8,563 nt of DNA from Balneolaceae bacterium (GTDB lineage Bacteria > Bacteroidota > Rhodothermia > Balneolales > Balneolaceae), in NCBI GenBank assembly GCA_007123785.1, contig SLGL01000099.1:1-8563 (forward strand). The letters are read 5' to 3'. The notes beneath the pieces are model-generated. The model saw nothing but the letters and a program-made list of their open reading frames with translations, did no database searches and was not told the origin of the DNA. Below are positions 1-7,033 of the stretch, piece after piece; position 1 is the stretch's first letter; the number at the start of each line of letters is the position of its first letter. The position numbers and the translations under genes were made by a program.

Positions 1-609
1 CAGGCGTACATCCGGTTTGATTACCGCGGCCACGGTGAATCGGACGGACAGTTTGAAGATGGCACCGTTTCTGACTGGCTGAGCGACGCCCTCCTGGTCT
101 TGGACAATGCTGCCGATGGTCCTGTTGTACTCGTGGGCTCTTCAATGGGCGGGTGGATTGCTATTCTGGCAGCACTGGCCCGGCCTGAAAAAGTAAGGGG
201 AGTGGTTGGCGTTGCCTCTTCACCCGATTTTACACGGTCTGTCTGGAAAAATAGGCTTTCGGAAAATCAGAGAAATGAGATGGTCCGAAACGGTTTTATC
301 CTGGCACCGAGTGAATACCGGGATGAGCCGGTAAAAATCACACATAAACTGATTCTGGATGGAGAAAATCATTTGCTGCTGCACAAGGGAAAACTGAACA
401 TTGGAATACCAGTTTGCCTGATTCACGGGGTAAAAGATGCCGATGTTCCCTGGAAAAAATCGAAACAATTACATCATCTGATTGGAAAAGAAAAAAGTGA
501 GCTTGTTCTCGTGCCTGATGGCGAACACCGCCTCTCCCGGCAGGAGGATCTAAAACTGATTGATCGGGCTGTTCAGAATGTTTCTGCTCAATTGTCTGGG
601 CACATTTAA
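1..609 (+). CDS. ABHD10-like alpha/beta hydrolase, 5' end cut off by the window
   Basis: The frame is open from base 1 to the TAA at 607-609, giving the last 202 residues of a serine hydrolase; roughly 50-60 N-terminal residues are missing. Visible landmarks are the DYRGHGESDG strand-turn region (bases 22-51), the nucleophile elbow G-S-S-M-G-G-W with catalytic Ser at 142-144, the acid in HGVKDADVPW (Asp codons 436-438 and 442-444), and the catalytic His in DGEHRL (526-528). Spacing and wording (GSSMGGW, ALARPEKV, HGVKD..VPW) match my memory of the ABHD10 family, known in animals as a mitochondrial acyl-protein thioesterase and acyl-glucuronide hydrolase; bacterial members are widespread and mostly uncharacterised. 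The substrate is therefore unknown, with a cytosolic ester or thioester most likely. A TTG at 100 is not a credible start, because the essential DYRGHG region lies upstream of it. The gene converges on the MFS gene across 49 bases that contain no clear terminator. Confidence 0.85.
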   Translation, partial: QAYIRFDYRGHGESDGQFEDGTVSDWLSDALLVLDNAADGPVVLVGSSMGGWIAILAALARPEKVRGVVGVASSPDFTRSVWKNRLSENQRNEMVRNGFILAPSEYRDEPVKITHKLILDGENHLLLHKGKLNIGIPVCLIHGVKDADVPWKKSKQLHHLIGKEKSELVLVPDGEHRLSRQEDLKLIDRAVQNVSAQLSGHI

Positions 610-658
610 AAATTCTCAACTATCAATAATTCCCAGCGCACAAAAACTTTGCCTCAAA

Positions 659-1996
659 TCAGGATTTTTGAACCATCTTATCAGCATCCGGCAGAGTGAG
701 CGAAACGATAATCCCCCCGATCATCAACAGGGCAAAAAAGGCGATCAGCCATTCCACCCCGAACAAATCAGCCCCGAAGCCAAAAACTGCCGAAAGTACT
801 GTTACAAGACCGACCAGCGTATTACTTACTGCCACGTAAAGCGGACGCTCTTTTTCGGGAGCTGCATCTACCAGATAAGTCTTGCGGCCAAGGCGAATTC
901 CGGCATGTGCAAATCCCGCTACGAAAAAAACAGAAGAAAATGCGATCGGGGAGTGCCACTCTTCTGGCAGAAAGAGAAAACTTAGTGCAATGACTGCCCC
1001 AATCACTCCAATAAATCCACCTGCTGCCATTACGAGTTTACTGGACCGGTCTGCAAATCGGCCCCAGAGGTAACTGCTCAGTACCATAGCCAGGCTATTG
1101 GAGATCACAAAAATCCCGAGACTGCTCACTTCCGTTCCGGTAACATCCCGTGCGAAGACTGAATAAAAAGGAATGACAAGCATTACGCTTAAAAGCAGTG
1201 AACGGGCAATCACAAAGCGTAAAAATCCTCTCTGATAACGTAAAATATTCCACCCTTCCCGTGCTTCTTTTAATGCTGTCCGGGAACCTCCGGTTGCCCC
1301 GGGTTCCTCTTTGATTAAGAAAAAGAACACCGCCGCTATGAACCACAAAATAGACGCTGCAATCAGTAAAATTGCGTACAATCCGGCCTGTTCACCTTCA
1401 CCGATATAACTGTTGATCGAATAACCCGCACCCAGTGCCAAAATTCCGCCAACTGTGGCCCGGACAGACAGAAGTGTGCCGCGTTTTCCCTTTGGAATGG
1501 TTTTGGCGAGCACATCTTTAAAACTGACCGACCCCACTCCACTTGCTATACTGAAAAGGGCCAGCAAAAGTAGAATCAGTAGTCCGGCTGAGAGATCACT
1601 CAATGTAACGGCAACAAGTGCCATCAAAAGCAAAGCAACTGCCTGGGTAACTCCTGCTCCAGCCCAGAACCACTTTCGCACTTTATACTTTCTGATCCGA
1701 GCAGATATAGCCAGTTGCGGAAGCAGAGATCCGCCACGGCTGATCGGAACAAGGAATCCGCTGAATGAGGCTGCTGCACCCACTGCCGACAACAACCACG
1801 GCAATACCAAAGAAGGGCTTGCGATCTGCTCTGCAAGCTTTGTGCAGGCCCCGTTAAAAGCATTCAGAAAAAAGTTGCCCGATGCTTCTTTACATGCGCT
1901 TTCCGGAATCGCTTCGCAAGCATTATCATCATCTTCGGTGATGAACTCGTAAATACTCTGTTTGAGATTTTTGTCGTTATCAGAGGTTTTGAGCAT
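659..1996 (-). CDS. MFS permease with Cys-containing N-terminal cytoplasmic tail
   Basis: The gene encodes a 445-residue polytopic inner-membrane protein with about 11-12 hydrophobic segments, approximately at residues 63-84, 110-133, 135-157, 175-196, 205-228, 260-283, 290-312, 321-344, 349-368, 386-409 and 412-435. The loop sequence WGRFADRSSK (311-320) resembles the MFS motif A (G-x3-D-R-x2-R/K), and charged loops such as KEEPGATGG (229-237) divide the two halves. The unusual part is a hydrophilic tail of about 60 residues before the first helix with C27 and C35 in the pattern C-x2-I-P-x3-C, followed by a short NFF stretch (41-43) and C51. I recall the same kind of tail in a group of uncharacterised bacterial MFS proteins, so it is probably a subfamily mark and not a wrong start. 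No substrate can be assigned. It is the last gene of the minus-strand block, 106 bases after the dipeptidase; a terminator-like hairpin lies in that gap, so its expression may be partly uncoupled. There is no Shine-Dalgarno sequence before the ATG. Confidence 0.85.
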   Translation of the reverse strand: MLKTSDNDKNLKQSIYEFITEDDDNACEAIPESACKEASGNFFLNAFNGACTKLAEQIASPSLVLPWLLSAVGAAASFSGFLVPISRGGSLLPQLAISARIRKYKVRKWFWAGAGVTQAVALLLMALVAVTLSDLSAGLLILLLLALFSIASGVGSVSFKDVLAKTIPKGKRGTLLSVRATVGGILALGAGYSINSYIGEGEQAGLYAILLIAASILWFIAAVFFFLIKEEPGATGGSRTALKEAREGWNILRYQRGFLRFVIARSLLLSVMLVIPFYSVFARDVTGTEVSSLGIFVISNSLAMVLSSYLWGRFADRSSKLVMAAGGFIGVIGAVIALSFLFLPEEWHSPIAFSSVFFVAGFAHAGIRLGRKTYLVDAAPEKERPLYVAVSNTLVGLVTVLSAVFGFGADLFGVEWLIAFFALLMIGGIIVSLTLPDADKMVQKS

Positions 1997-2008
1997 GACG
2001 CTGTATCC

Positions 2009-2040
2009 AAAAAAAGGCAGTGATCATGGAGTCTCACTAC
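2009..2040 (-). terminator. Candidate intrinsic terminator/attenuator ahead of the MFS gene
   Basis: Read on the minus strand, GTAGTGA (2040-2034) can pair with TCACTGC (2023-2017), giving a 7-bp stem with one G-U pair around a 10-base loop. One base later comes a run of seven T (2015-2009). The T-run ends only 12 bases before the MFS start codon. The stem is short and holds only three G-C pairs, so chance is possible. A competing hairpin exists: TTTCAC (2048-2043) with GTGAGA (2037-2032), 6 bp including one G-U, loop 5; it shares the GTGA segment and cannot form at the same time. This would fit either a weak terminator between the dipeptidase and MFS genes or an attenuator in the MFS leader. 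Confidence 0.35.
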
Positions 2041-2102
2041 TCGTGAAAATTTCAGTGGATGAACGCACTTTATTACAATGAAGGCTTTAAGGATGTTCCG
2101 GG

Positions 2103-3380
2103 TTAGTCAAAATCATCTATTAATACCTCCGAAGGTTCCCGCTCTGCTCGCAGTTGCATGGAAACTTCTTCAGCGTCTCTCATTACCCGCAGCATGTTGA
2201 GTCCGGCTATCTGCCTCAGTTCATCTTTGGAGTAACCCCTCCGCAAGAGTTCTGCGAACAGGTCGGGATAGGTGCTAACATCTTCCAAACCGAGTGGCAG
2301 TGTGGGTATGCCGTCATAATCTCCCCCGATGCCAATATGATTTACACCTATCTGGTCACGGATATAATCGATGTGATCTGCAACCTGCTCCAGGGTGGAT
2401 TTTGGTGCTTCACGAACCTCATCCCATTGACTCATGTAATGTGATACGCTGTCCGGCTCTCCGGGATAGAGATATTCCATTTCACGCTGGTAAGCCGCTC
2501 GCTCAGCAAAAAACCGGCGGCGTTCTTCCGATGTAAAAGTTTCCACAAACGTAACCATCACAATGCCGTTATTATCCCGGGTCATCTGCAGTACATCTTC
2601 GGGTACATTACGGGGATGGCCGGTAAGTGCGCGGGCATTGGAATGTGAAAACATTACCGGAGCTTCGGAAACACGAATGGCATCTTTCATGGTTGCGGGT
2701 GTAGTATGAGAAAGATCAACCAGCATGCCCAGACGGTTCATTTCGCGTATCACTTCTTCGCCAAATTCGGTCAGGCCGTTGTGCTGAGGATCATCACCGG
2801 CGGCATCGGCCCAATCAAGAGTTCGGTTGTGGGTGATAGTCATGTAGCGTGCACCAAGTTGATAAAACATTCTCAAAACAGCCAGTGAATTGTTGATGGA
2901 ATGGCCTCCCTCCATACCGATCAGTGAGGCAATTTTTCCTTCTTCAAAAATTCGTTCCACATTATCGGCAGTGAGTGCCAGCTCGAAGTGATCTGGATAT
3001 TTTTCAACCAGTCGATGTACAAAATCAACCTGTTCCAGTGTACGTTTTACTGCTTCGCTTTCCGGGATATTGGCATTTACATAGACCGACCACCATTGTG
3101 CACCCACACGGCCTTCACGAAGCCGGGGAATGTCGGTGTGCATAGGCGGATCAAGATGGGTGGTGTCATAAAAATCAAGTTCGGAAAATTTATATCCAAC
3201 ACGGTTGCGGTATTGCCAGGGAACATCATTATGCCCGTCGAACAATGGCACACTTTCCAGAATTTCAATGGCCTGCTGGCGGTAGTCATCGTTATTGTTT
3301 TGAGCAAAGGTCAGATTCACTGAAAACAGCAGGGCTGTGATGATAATTGTAATACAAAATCGCATCGTTTTAGCAAACAT
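2103..3380 (-). CDS. Secreted M19-family (renal-type) membrane dipeptidase
   Basis: The 425-residue protein belongs to peptidase family M19, zinc enzymes that hydrolyse dipeptides, often including those with a D-residue or non-standard second residue. All residues expected from human DPEP1 are present: metal ligands H50 and D52 in DGHND, bridging E157 in GMEGGH, H225 in VDLSH, H246 in FSHSNAR, plus the substrate-side H184 (ITHNRTLDW), R257 (HPRNVP) and D354 (GGDYDG). Residues 1-26 form a Sec signal peptide: a basic start, a hydrophobic core (about 9-23) and a TFA cleavage site before Q27. It should therefore act in the periplasm or outside the cell. About 30 residues of charged C-terminal tail (from about 400) follow the catalytic barrel and lack an obvious anchor. 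The start lies 38 bases after the lipoprotein stop, so the two are very probably co-transcribed. The leader is A/T-rich with no Shine-Dalgarno sequence, usual for this lineage. The exact substrate is not deducible; dipeptide salvage or peptidoglycan-peptide turnover are both possible. Confidence 0.93.
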   Translation of the reverse strand: MFAKTMRFCITIIITALLFSVNLTFAQNNNDDYRQQAIEILESVPLFDGHNDVPWQYRNRVGYKFSELDFYDTTHLDPPMHTDIPRLREGRVGAQWWSVYVNANIPESEAVKRTLEQVDFVHRLVEKYPDHFELALTADNVERIFEEGKIASLIGMEGGHSINNSLAVLRMFYQLGARYMTITHNRTLDWADAAGDDPQHNGLTEFGEEVIREMNRLGMLVDLSHTTPATMKDAIRVSEAPVMFSHSNARALTGHPRNVPEDVLQMTRDNNGIVMVTFVETFTSEERRRFFAERAAYQREMEYLYPGEPDSVSHYMSQWDEVREAPKSTLEQVADHIDYIRDQIGVNHIGIGGDYDGIPTLPLGLEDVSTYPDLFAELLRRGYSKDELRQIAGLNMLRVMRDAEEVSMQLRAEREPSEVLIDDFD

Positions 3381-3418
3381 TGAAATATTGTTTTATTGGT
3401 AAGTTAGATTTGAAATGT

Positions 3419-4666
3419 TTATTCAATACCCGTCTGTACTCTCGCCGTGCGAACCCGGACAAGAGGTTCGGTCTGAGTCCATGCCAAAATAATGGCGTCA
3501 TCTACCTTCTTCATTCTTGGGAAACCGCTGGACCGGGAAGCAGATGTAACTCCTACGTGAATCGTCTCAGCAAGATCTCCCCCGGGATTTACCTGCCTCA
3601 GCATCACGTAACCGGCATCGTCTCTTGCTTCAAGCCAGCTCACATAAACCGCCCCCTCTTTGGTTAAAAGGAGATCGGCACGTCCCAGTACACGGTCCCC
3701 TTCAGCCACCACTATGGGTTCCTGGAACGTATTCCCCCCATCTGTGGAGCGAGCCAATTTTACTTTTGAATCGCCATCAGCGCCGGTGTACCAGGCTATT
3801 GCGACATAGTCATCCCGGGCTACAATTCGCGGCCCATTTACTGGACACGCCATCATCTTCCAGCCATCCTCATAAACCGTTACGGGATCGGACCACTCAC
3901 CTGTTTCCAAATCGTATCGTACAATGCTGATATCCCGGGTTTCATCTTCGGTCCGGTCGCGATAGACAGCCAGAAAACCGCCATCAACGGGAACAAGGTC
4001 TGTCGGGCAGCAATCGCATACGGCTTCATCAATCACCCGTTTCCTGGTAATTTCTCCATCTCTTGAGATTTCGGCCGAGCGAAGTGTCATCGCCTTGCTG
4101 AAATCTTCATACTCATCATGAGCCCGCCCTTCTGTATTACGTCCATCAAGCCAGATGGCAAGTACCCTGTCTCGACTCAATGGCTCCATGCTTACAAAAC
4201 CGTGTTCAGTGGCCGTCTCATCGAGATGTGGAGTTATAATATTACTCCAGCGGCCGGTCTCTTCATCAGGAAATGCGATGCGAATATCGTAAGCGTGAGA
4301 AATCTCTTCAAGATCGCGATCACGAAGCCAGTGGACAGCTACTGCCTCTCCGTCAAGTCCAACCACGGAGGCAAAATCAGACCAATTCACAAAAAAGTCT
4401 GTCCCAACACGAACTGTTTGGGAAGGACTCCACCTGCCATCTTCAATTTTCGAATACTCAAGAGCGTATACATCTTCTTCAATATTGGCAATCCAGCTCA
4501 TATAAACGACACCCTGCTCATCCTGATAAAGATTGGGAAACTGAGAGCCGGTTGCAGCCGTGTTATTCATCACATACATGTGAACCGGTTGCTGCAAACC
4601 GTCATCACAGGCCGAGATAACAAAAATGATCATTGCAAAGAGGAATAGCCTATTTAGCGTGCTCAT
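3419..4666 (-). CDS. Sialidase-like (BNR-fold) lipoprotein with CDCCPT cysteine cluster, function unknown
   Basis: The 415-residue protein starts with a lipoprotein signal: hydrophobic residues 7-19 and the lipobox I-S-A-C with lipidated C20. The next residues are D21 and D22, acidic as in the lipoprotein export signals described in Bacteroidota, so surface exposure is possible (inference). The mature part has repeated beta-sheet units of the beta-propeller type, with recurring VYMSWIA, VAVHWLRD, LAIWLDGRN, FLAVYRD, VAIAWYTG and VYVSWLEA strands spaced around 40-65 residues, and one clear Asp-box S-T-D-G-G-N-T-F (307-314). Automatic annotation would call it exo-alpha-sialidase, but I see no arginine triad or other proof of sialidase activity. 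Instead it carries a tight cluster C217-D-C219-C220-P-T and a second motif A-C274-P-V-N-G-P, which I recall as conserved in a family of uncharacterised propeller proteins; metal binding or disulfides are plausible. It is the first gene of the minus-strand block, with the M19 dipeptidase next. Confidence 0.8.
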   Translation of the reverse strand: MSTLNRLFLFAMIIFVISACDDGLQQPVHMYVMNNTAATGSQFPNLYQDEQGVVYMSWIANIEEDVYALEYSKIEDGRWSPSQTVRVGTDFFVNWSDFASVVGLDGEAVAVHWLRDRDLEEISHAYDIRIAFPDEETGRWSNIITPHLDETATEHGFVSMEPLSRDRVLAIWLDGRNTEGRAHDEYEDFSKAMTLRSAEISRDGEITRKRVIDEAVCDCCPTDLVPVDGGFLAVYRDRTEDETRDISIVRYDLETGEWSDPVTVYEDGWKMMACPVNGPRIVARDDYVAIAWYTGADGDSKVKLARSTDGGNTFQEPIVVAEGDRVLGRADLLLTKEGAVYVSWLEARDDAGYVMLRQVNPGGDLAETIHVGVTSASRSSGFPRMKKVDDAIILAWTQTEPLVRVRTARVQTGIE

Positions 4667-4702
4667 ATTGTAAAATAAATGTTTGGATCAGTGCGCTCAT
4701 TT

Positions 4703-4736
4703 AAAAAGAAAAACAGACAAAAATGTTGTCCTGTTT
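4703..4736 (-). terminator. Terminator-like hairpin with U-tract in the lipoprotein leader
   Basis: AAACAGACAA (4711-4720) and TTGTC-C-TGTTT (4726-4736) are inverted arms of 10 bp, interrupted only by one bulged base (C4731), around the 5-base loop AAATG. On the minus strand the second arm runs straight into TTCTTTTT (4710-4703), so the structure has the shape of an intrinsic terminator about 36 bases before the lipoprotein ATG. Only three of ten pairs are G-C, so it is weak. Since nothing on the minus strand needs ending here, a leader attenuator or a DNA operator (dyad site for a regulator) are the two readings. Confidence 0.35.
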
Positions 4737-4817
4737 ATGAAATTCCTTAATAAATTGGTGAATTCTGCACTGAAAATAAATCTACCTTTACTAACATCCT
4801 AAAAAGTTGATGATATT

Positions 4818-4888
4818 TACATTTGAGGCATCGTTCTGAAATTGATCCCTGCTTTTTTACATTACCCCTCCGATTTTCCGTATTTTAC
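4818..4888 (+). promoter_or_regulatory. Candidate Bacteroidota-type promoter elements for the ABC-F gene
   Basis: TACATTTG at 4818-4825 is an exact match to the Bacteroidota -7 consensus TAnnTTTG, though no matching TTTG/TTG -33 element stands 17-19 bases upstream. A second candidate, TATTTTAC at 4881-4888, lies in CGTATTTTACG, about 63 bases before the ABC-F start, and resembles the element in front of alanine dehydrogenase (GTAT followed by a T-run). One of the two is likely the promoter; the sequence alone does not decide. Confidence 0.25.
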
Positions 4889-4951
4889 GATTATGAATTT
4901 CCGGGGTGATCATTCACTCTGCATTCTGATATTTTCATTTCATTTTTTTCT

Positions 4952-6922
4952 ATGCTTCAAATTGACGGTATTACACTTCATTTTGGTGAACGAGCACTTT
5001 TCGATGGAATTTCGACGATTATCAATCCGGGCGATCGAATCGGGCTGGTGGGGCCGAATGGAGCGGGAAAATCCACACTGCTGAAAATCATTGCCGGAGA
5101 GCAGCAAGCCGATTCCGGCTCCATCAAAATGAGTAAAGCCGCTACCGTGGGCTATCTTCCACAGGACGGGGTGGAACCCGATCCCAATCTGACCGTCTTC
5201 GGTGAAGTTGAACAGGTATTCGAAGACGTTCTTCAGCTCAGGGAACGATACAATCATCTTCATCAAAAAATGGAGCAGCTCCAAAGTGGCACTGATGCTC
5301 ATAATGATGCCCTTGAGGAATTTGGCAACATTCAGCATCAACTCGAACATGCCGGGGCCTATTCACTGAAAGCCGACATCGAACGAATACTCATGGGGCT
5401 TGGATTCAGTGAAACGGACTTTTCGCGGTCCACCACGGAATTCAGCGGCGGATGGCTGATGAGAATCGCCCTCGCAAAATTACTGCTTAAAAAACCGACC
5501 TATCTGCTTCTGGACGAACCGACCAATCACCTTGATATAGAATCGCTTCAGTGGATTGAAGATCTCCTCATTTCATATGAAGGCGCTGTGGTTCTGGTTT
5601 CGCATGACCGTGCTTTTCTGAACACAGTGACTACCCGAACCCTCGCTCTTAACCGGGGTGATTTACAGGATTATGCAGGTAACTTTTCCTTTTTTGAAAA
5701 AAAATATGCCGAGGAACAGGAACTGCTGAAAAAGAAATATGAAAATCAGCAGAAAGAGATCAAAGAAACCCGCCGTTTTATCGACAGATTCCGTTACAAG
5801 GCGACCAAAGCCAAGCAGGTTCAGAGTCGCATAAAGCAACTCGAAAAAATGGAAGAGATTGAGATCGATGAAGAGCAGGCGGAAATATCGTTTCGGTTTC
5901 CACCCCCGGAACGTTGTGGACAAATTGTACTGAAATTGCAGAATTTGGTTAAAAAATATGGAGATAACACGGTATTTAATGGCCTTAATTACGAGGTGGA
6001 ACGTGGCGATAAAATTGCCGTTGTGGGGCCGAATGGTGCCGGAAAGTCTACATTAATCCGCATTCTTGCCGGAATTGAACCGATCACATCAGGCAATCGT
6101 GAGCTGGGCTACAATGTCACACCGGGCTATTTCGCACAGCACCAGGCCGATGAGCTTGATCCAAAAAACACTGCCCTTGACGAAATGAAACTGGCCGGCT
6201 CGAGAGAGTCGGATACTCGCCTGCGTACCATTCTCGGCTGTTTTCTGTTTGTGGGCGATGATGTATTCAAGAAAGTGAAGGTGCTTTCTGGCGGAGAAAA
6301 AAGCCGTGTGGCCCTGGCCAAAATGCTCCTTAATCCAGGTAATTTTCTCATTTTTGATGAACCGACCAATCACCTCGACATGCAATCGAAATCCATTCTT
6401 CAGCAGGCTCTACAGCAGTTTGAAGGCACACTGATGATTGTATCCCACGACCGTGATTTTCTCGACCCCATCGTAAATAAAACACTGGAAGTGCAGCCGG
6501 GCCGCATTAAGACCTGGCCTGGAAATGTGAGCTTTTACCTGGAAAGAAAATCAGAAGAGGCTGAGAGTCAGGCTGATGTTGACTCTGCATCAAAAGAGGC
6601 CTCAAGTAATGGTATCAGCCGAAAAGAACAGCGCCGGATTGAAGCGGAACATCGCAATATGCTGTCCAGAAAAATAAAACCGCTTAAAAAACGGCTGGAT
6701 CACATTGAAACGCAGATAGAATCGAACGAATTGCGAAAATCAGAGATTGAAGAACTGATGGCCGACACAGCTTTTTATGATGATGCGGAAATGGTGAAGG
6801 AAATATCACTGGAATATGAAACGATCAAAAGTGATCTGGCTGACCTGCTGAACAAATGGGAAGAGATTGCCGGAAGGATTGAATTCATTGAACAAGAATA
6901 TGAAAATAACAGTGATGCCTGA
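4952..6922 (+). CDS. ABC-F ribosome-associated ATPase, YheS/YdiF type
   Basis: The 656-residue soluble protein has two ATP-binding cassettes and no membrane segment, the hallmark of ABC-F proteins that bind the ribosomal E site and act on stalled or slow translation. Cassette 1: Walker A GPNGAGKS (34-41), Q71, signature FSGGW (164-168), Walker B ending in DEPTNHLD (188-195), switch H218. Cassette 2: Walker A GPNGAGKS (359-366), Q396, signature LSGGE (445-449), DEPTNHLD (469-476), H499. The linker between them (about 245-320) is the basic helical P-site tRNA-interaction region, with the motif IDRFRYKATKAKQ.QSRIK characteristic of this group. The C-terminal extension (about 555-650) is charged, heptad-like and probably a coiled coil, beginning with SRKEQRR as in YheS. 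Length, FSGGW and linker favour the YheS/YdiF/ABCF3-like group over EttA or the antibiotic-resistance ABC-Fs; a resistance role is not excluded but nothing suggests it. The ATG follows a pyrimidine-rich leader without a Shine-Dalgarno sequence. Confidence 0.93.
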   Translation: MLQIDGITLHFGERALFDGISTIINPGDRIGLVGPNGAGKSTLLKIIAGEQQADSGSIKMSKAATVGYLPQDGVEPDPNLTVFGEVEQVFEDVLQLRERYNHLHQKMEQLQSGTDAHNDALEEFGNIQHQLEHAGAYSLKADIERILMGLGFSETDFSRSTTEFSGGWLMRIALAKLLLKKPTYLLLDEPTNHLDIESLQWIEDLLISYEGAVVLVSHDRAFLNTVTTRTLALNRGDLQDYAGNFSFFEKKYAEEQELLKKKYENQQKEIKETRRFIDRFRYKATKAKQVQSRIKQLEKMEEIEIDEEQAEISFRFPPPERCGQIVLKLQNLVKKYGDNTVFNGLNYEVERGDKIAVVGPNGAGKSTLIRILAGIEPITSGNRELGYNVTPGYFAQHQADELDPKNTALDEMKLAGSRESDTRLRTILGCFLFVGDDVFKKVKVLSGGEKSRVALAKMLLNPGNFLIFDEPTNHLDMQSKSILQQALQQFEGTLMIVSHDRDFLDPIVNKTLEVQPGRIKTWPGNVSFYLERKSEEAESQADVDSASKEASSNGISRKEQRRIEAEHRNMLSRKIKPLKKRLDHIETQIESNELRKSEIEELMADTAFYDDAEMVKEISLEYETIKSDLADLLNKWEEIAGRIEFIEQEYENNSDA

Positions 6923-6967
6923 CCTTCCGTTATAACAGAAAAGTTACCCGTTCGCAAAATTGCTTTG

Positions 6968-6975
6968 TATATTTA
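6968..6975 (+). promoter_or_regulatory. Candidate promoter -7/-10 element of alanine dehydrogenase
   Basis: TATATTTA in the context CTTTGTATATTTAG matches seven of eight positions of TAnnTTTG and also contains a TATATT -10-like hexamer, 58 bases before the start codon. A weak TTACCC lies 18 bases upstream (6944-6949). It is in the 111-base gap after the ABC-F stop, where I see no terminator, so read-through from ABC-F is also possible. Confidence 0.3.
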
Positions 6976-7033
6976 GAAAATGAGATGGATTTTCCTGCCG
7001 CTCTTAACCGTTTAAAAACTGCACATTTTTTAT

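Larger units (their letters stand above)
4667..4951. promoter_or_regulatory. Divergent intergenic region between the lipoprotein and ABC-F genes
   Basis: This A/T-rich stretch separates two divergent genes and should hold both promoters. It contains a hairpin with a U-tract on the minus strand (4703-4736), two candidate plus-strand promoter elements (4818-4825 and 4881-4888), and a T/C-rich leader (4931-4951) directly before the ABC-F start codon. A loose inverted pair AATTC (4741-4745) and GAATT (4760-4764) is also present but may be chance. I see no credible open frame and no structured RNA that I recognise. The minus-strand promoter for the lipoprotein block could not be pinned down. Confidence 0.55.

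Noticed and set aside
610..658. Bidirectional terminator between the convergent hydrolase and MFS genes
   Set aside because: I looked for complementary arms in these 49 bases and found none of useful length.
560..985. 141-codon plus-strand frame crossing the end of the hydrolase gene and the MFS gene
   Set aside because: It overlaps two well-supported genes, and its low-complexity polar product resembles nothing; the MFS membrane segments explain the reverse strand.
4118..4648. 176-codon plus-strand frame opposite the lipoprotein gene
   Set aside because: The minus-strand product has a signal peptide, lipobox and Asp-box; the plus-strand translation has no domain signs.
4952..6922. ABC-F as an antibiotic-resistance (Vga/Msr/OptrA-type) gene
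   Set aside because: The linker and C-terminal coiled coil fit the housekeeping YheS/YdiF group, and there is no mobile or regulatory context for resistance.
6976..6994. Inverted repeat GAAAAT-N7-ATTTTC between ABC-F and ald
   Set aside because: It is only 6 bp, almost all A/T and without a U-tract, so expected by chance; not a terminator.
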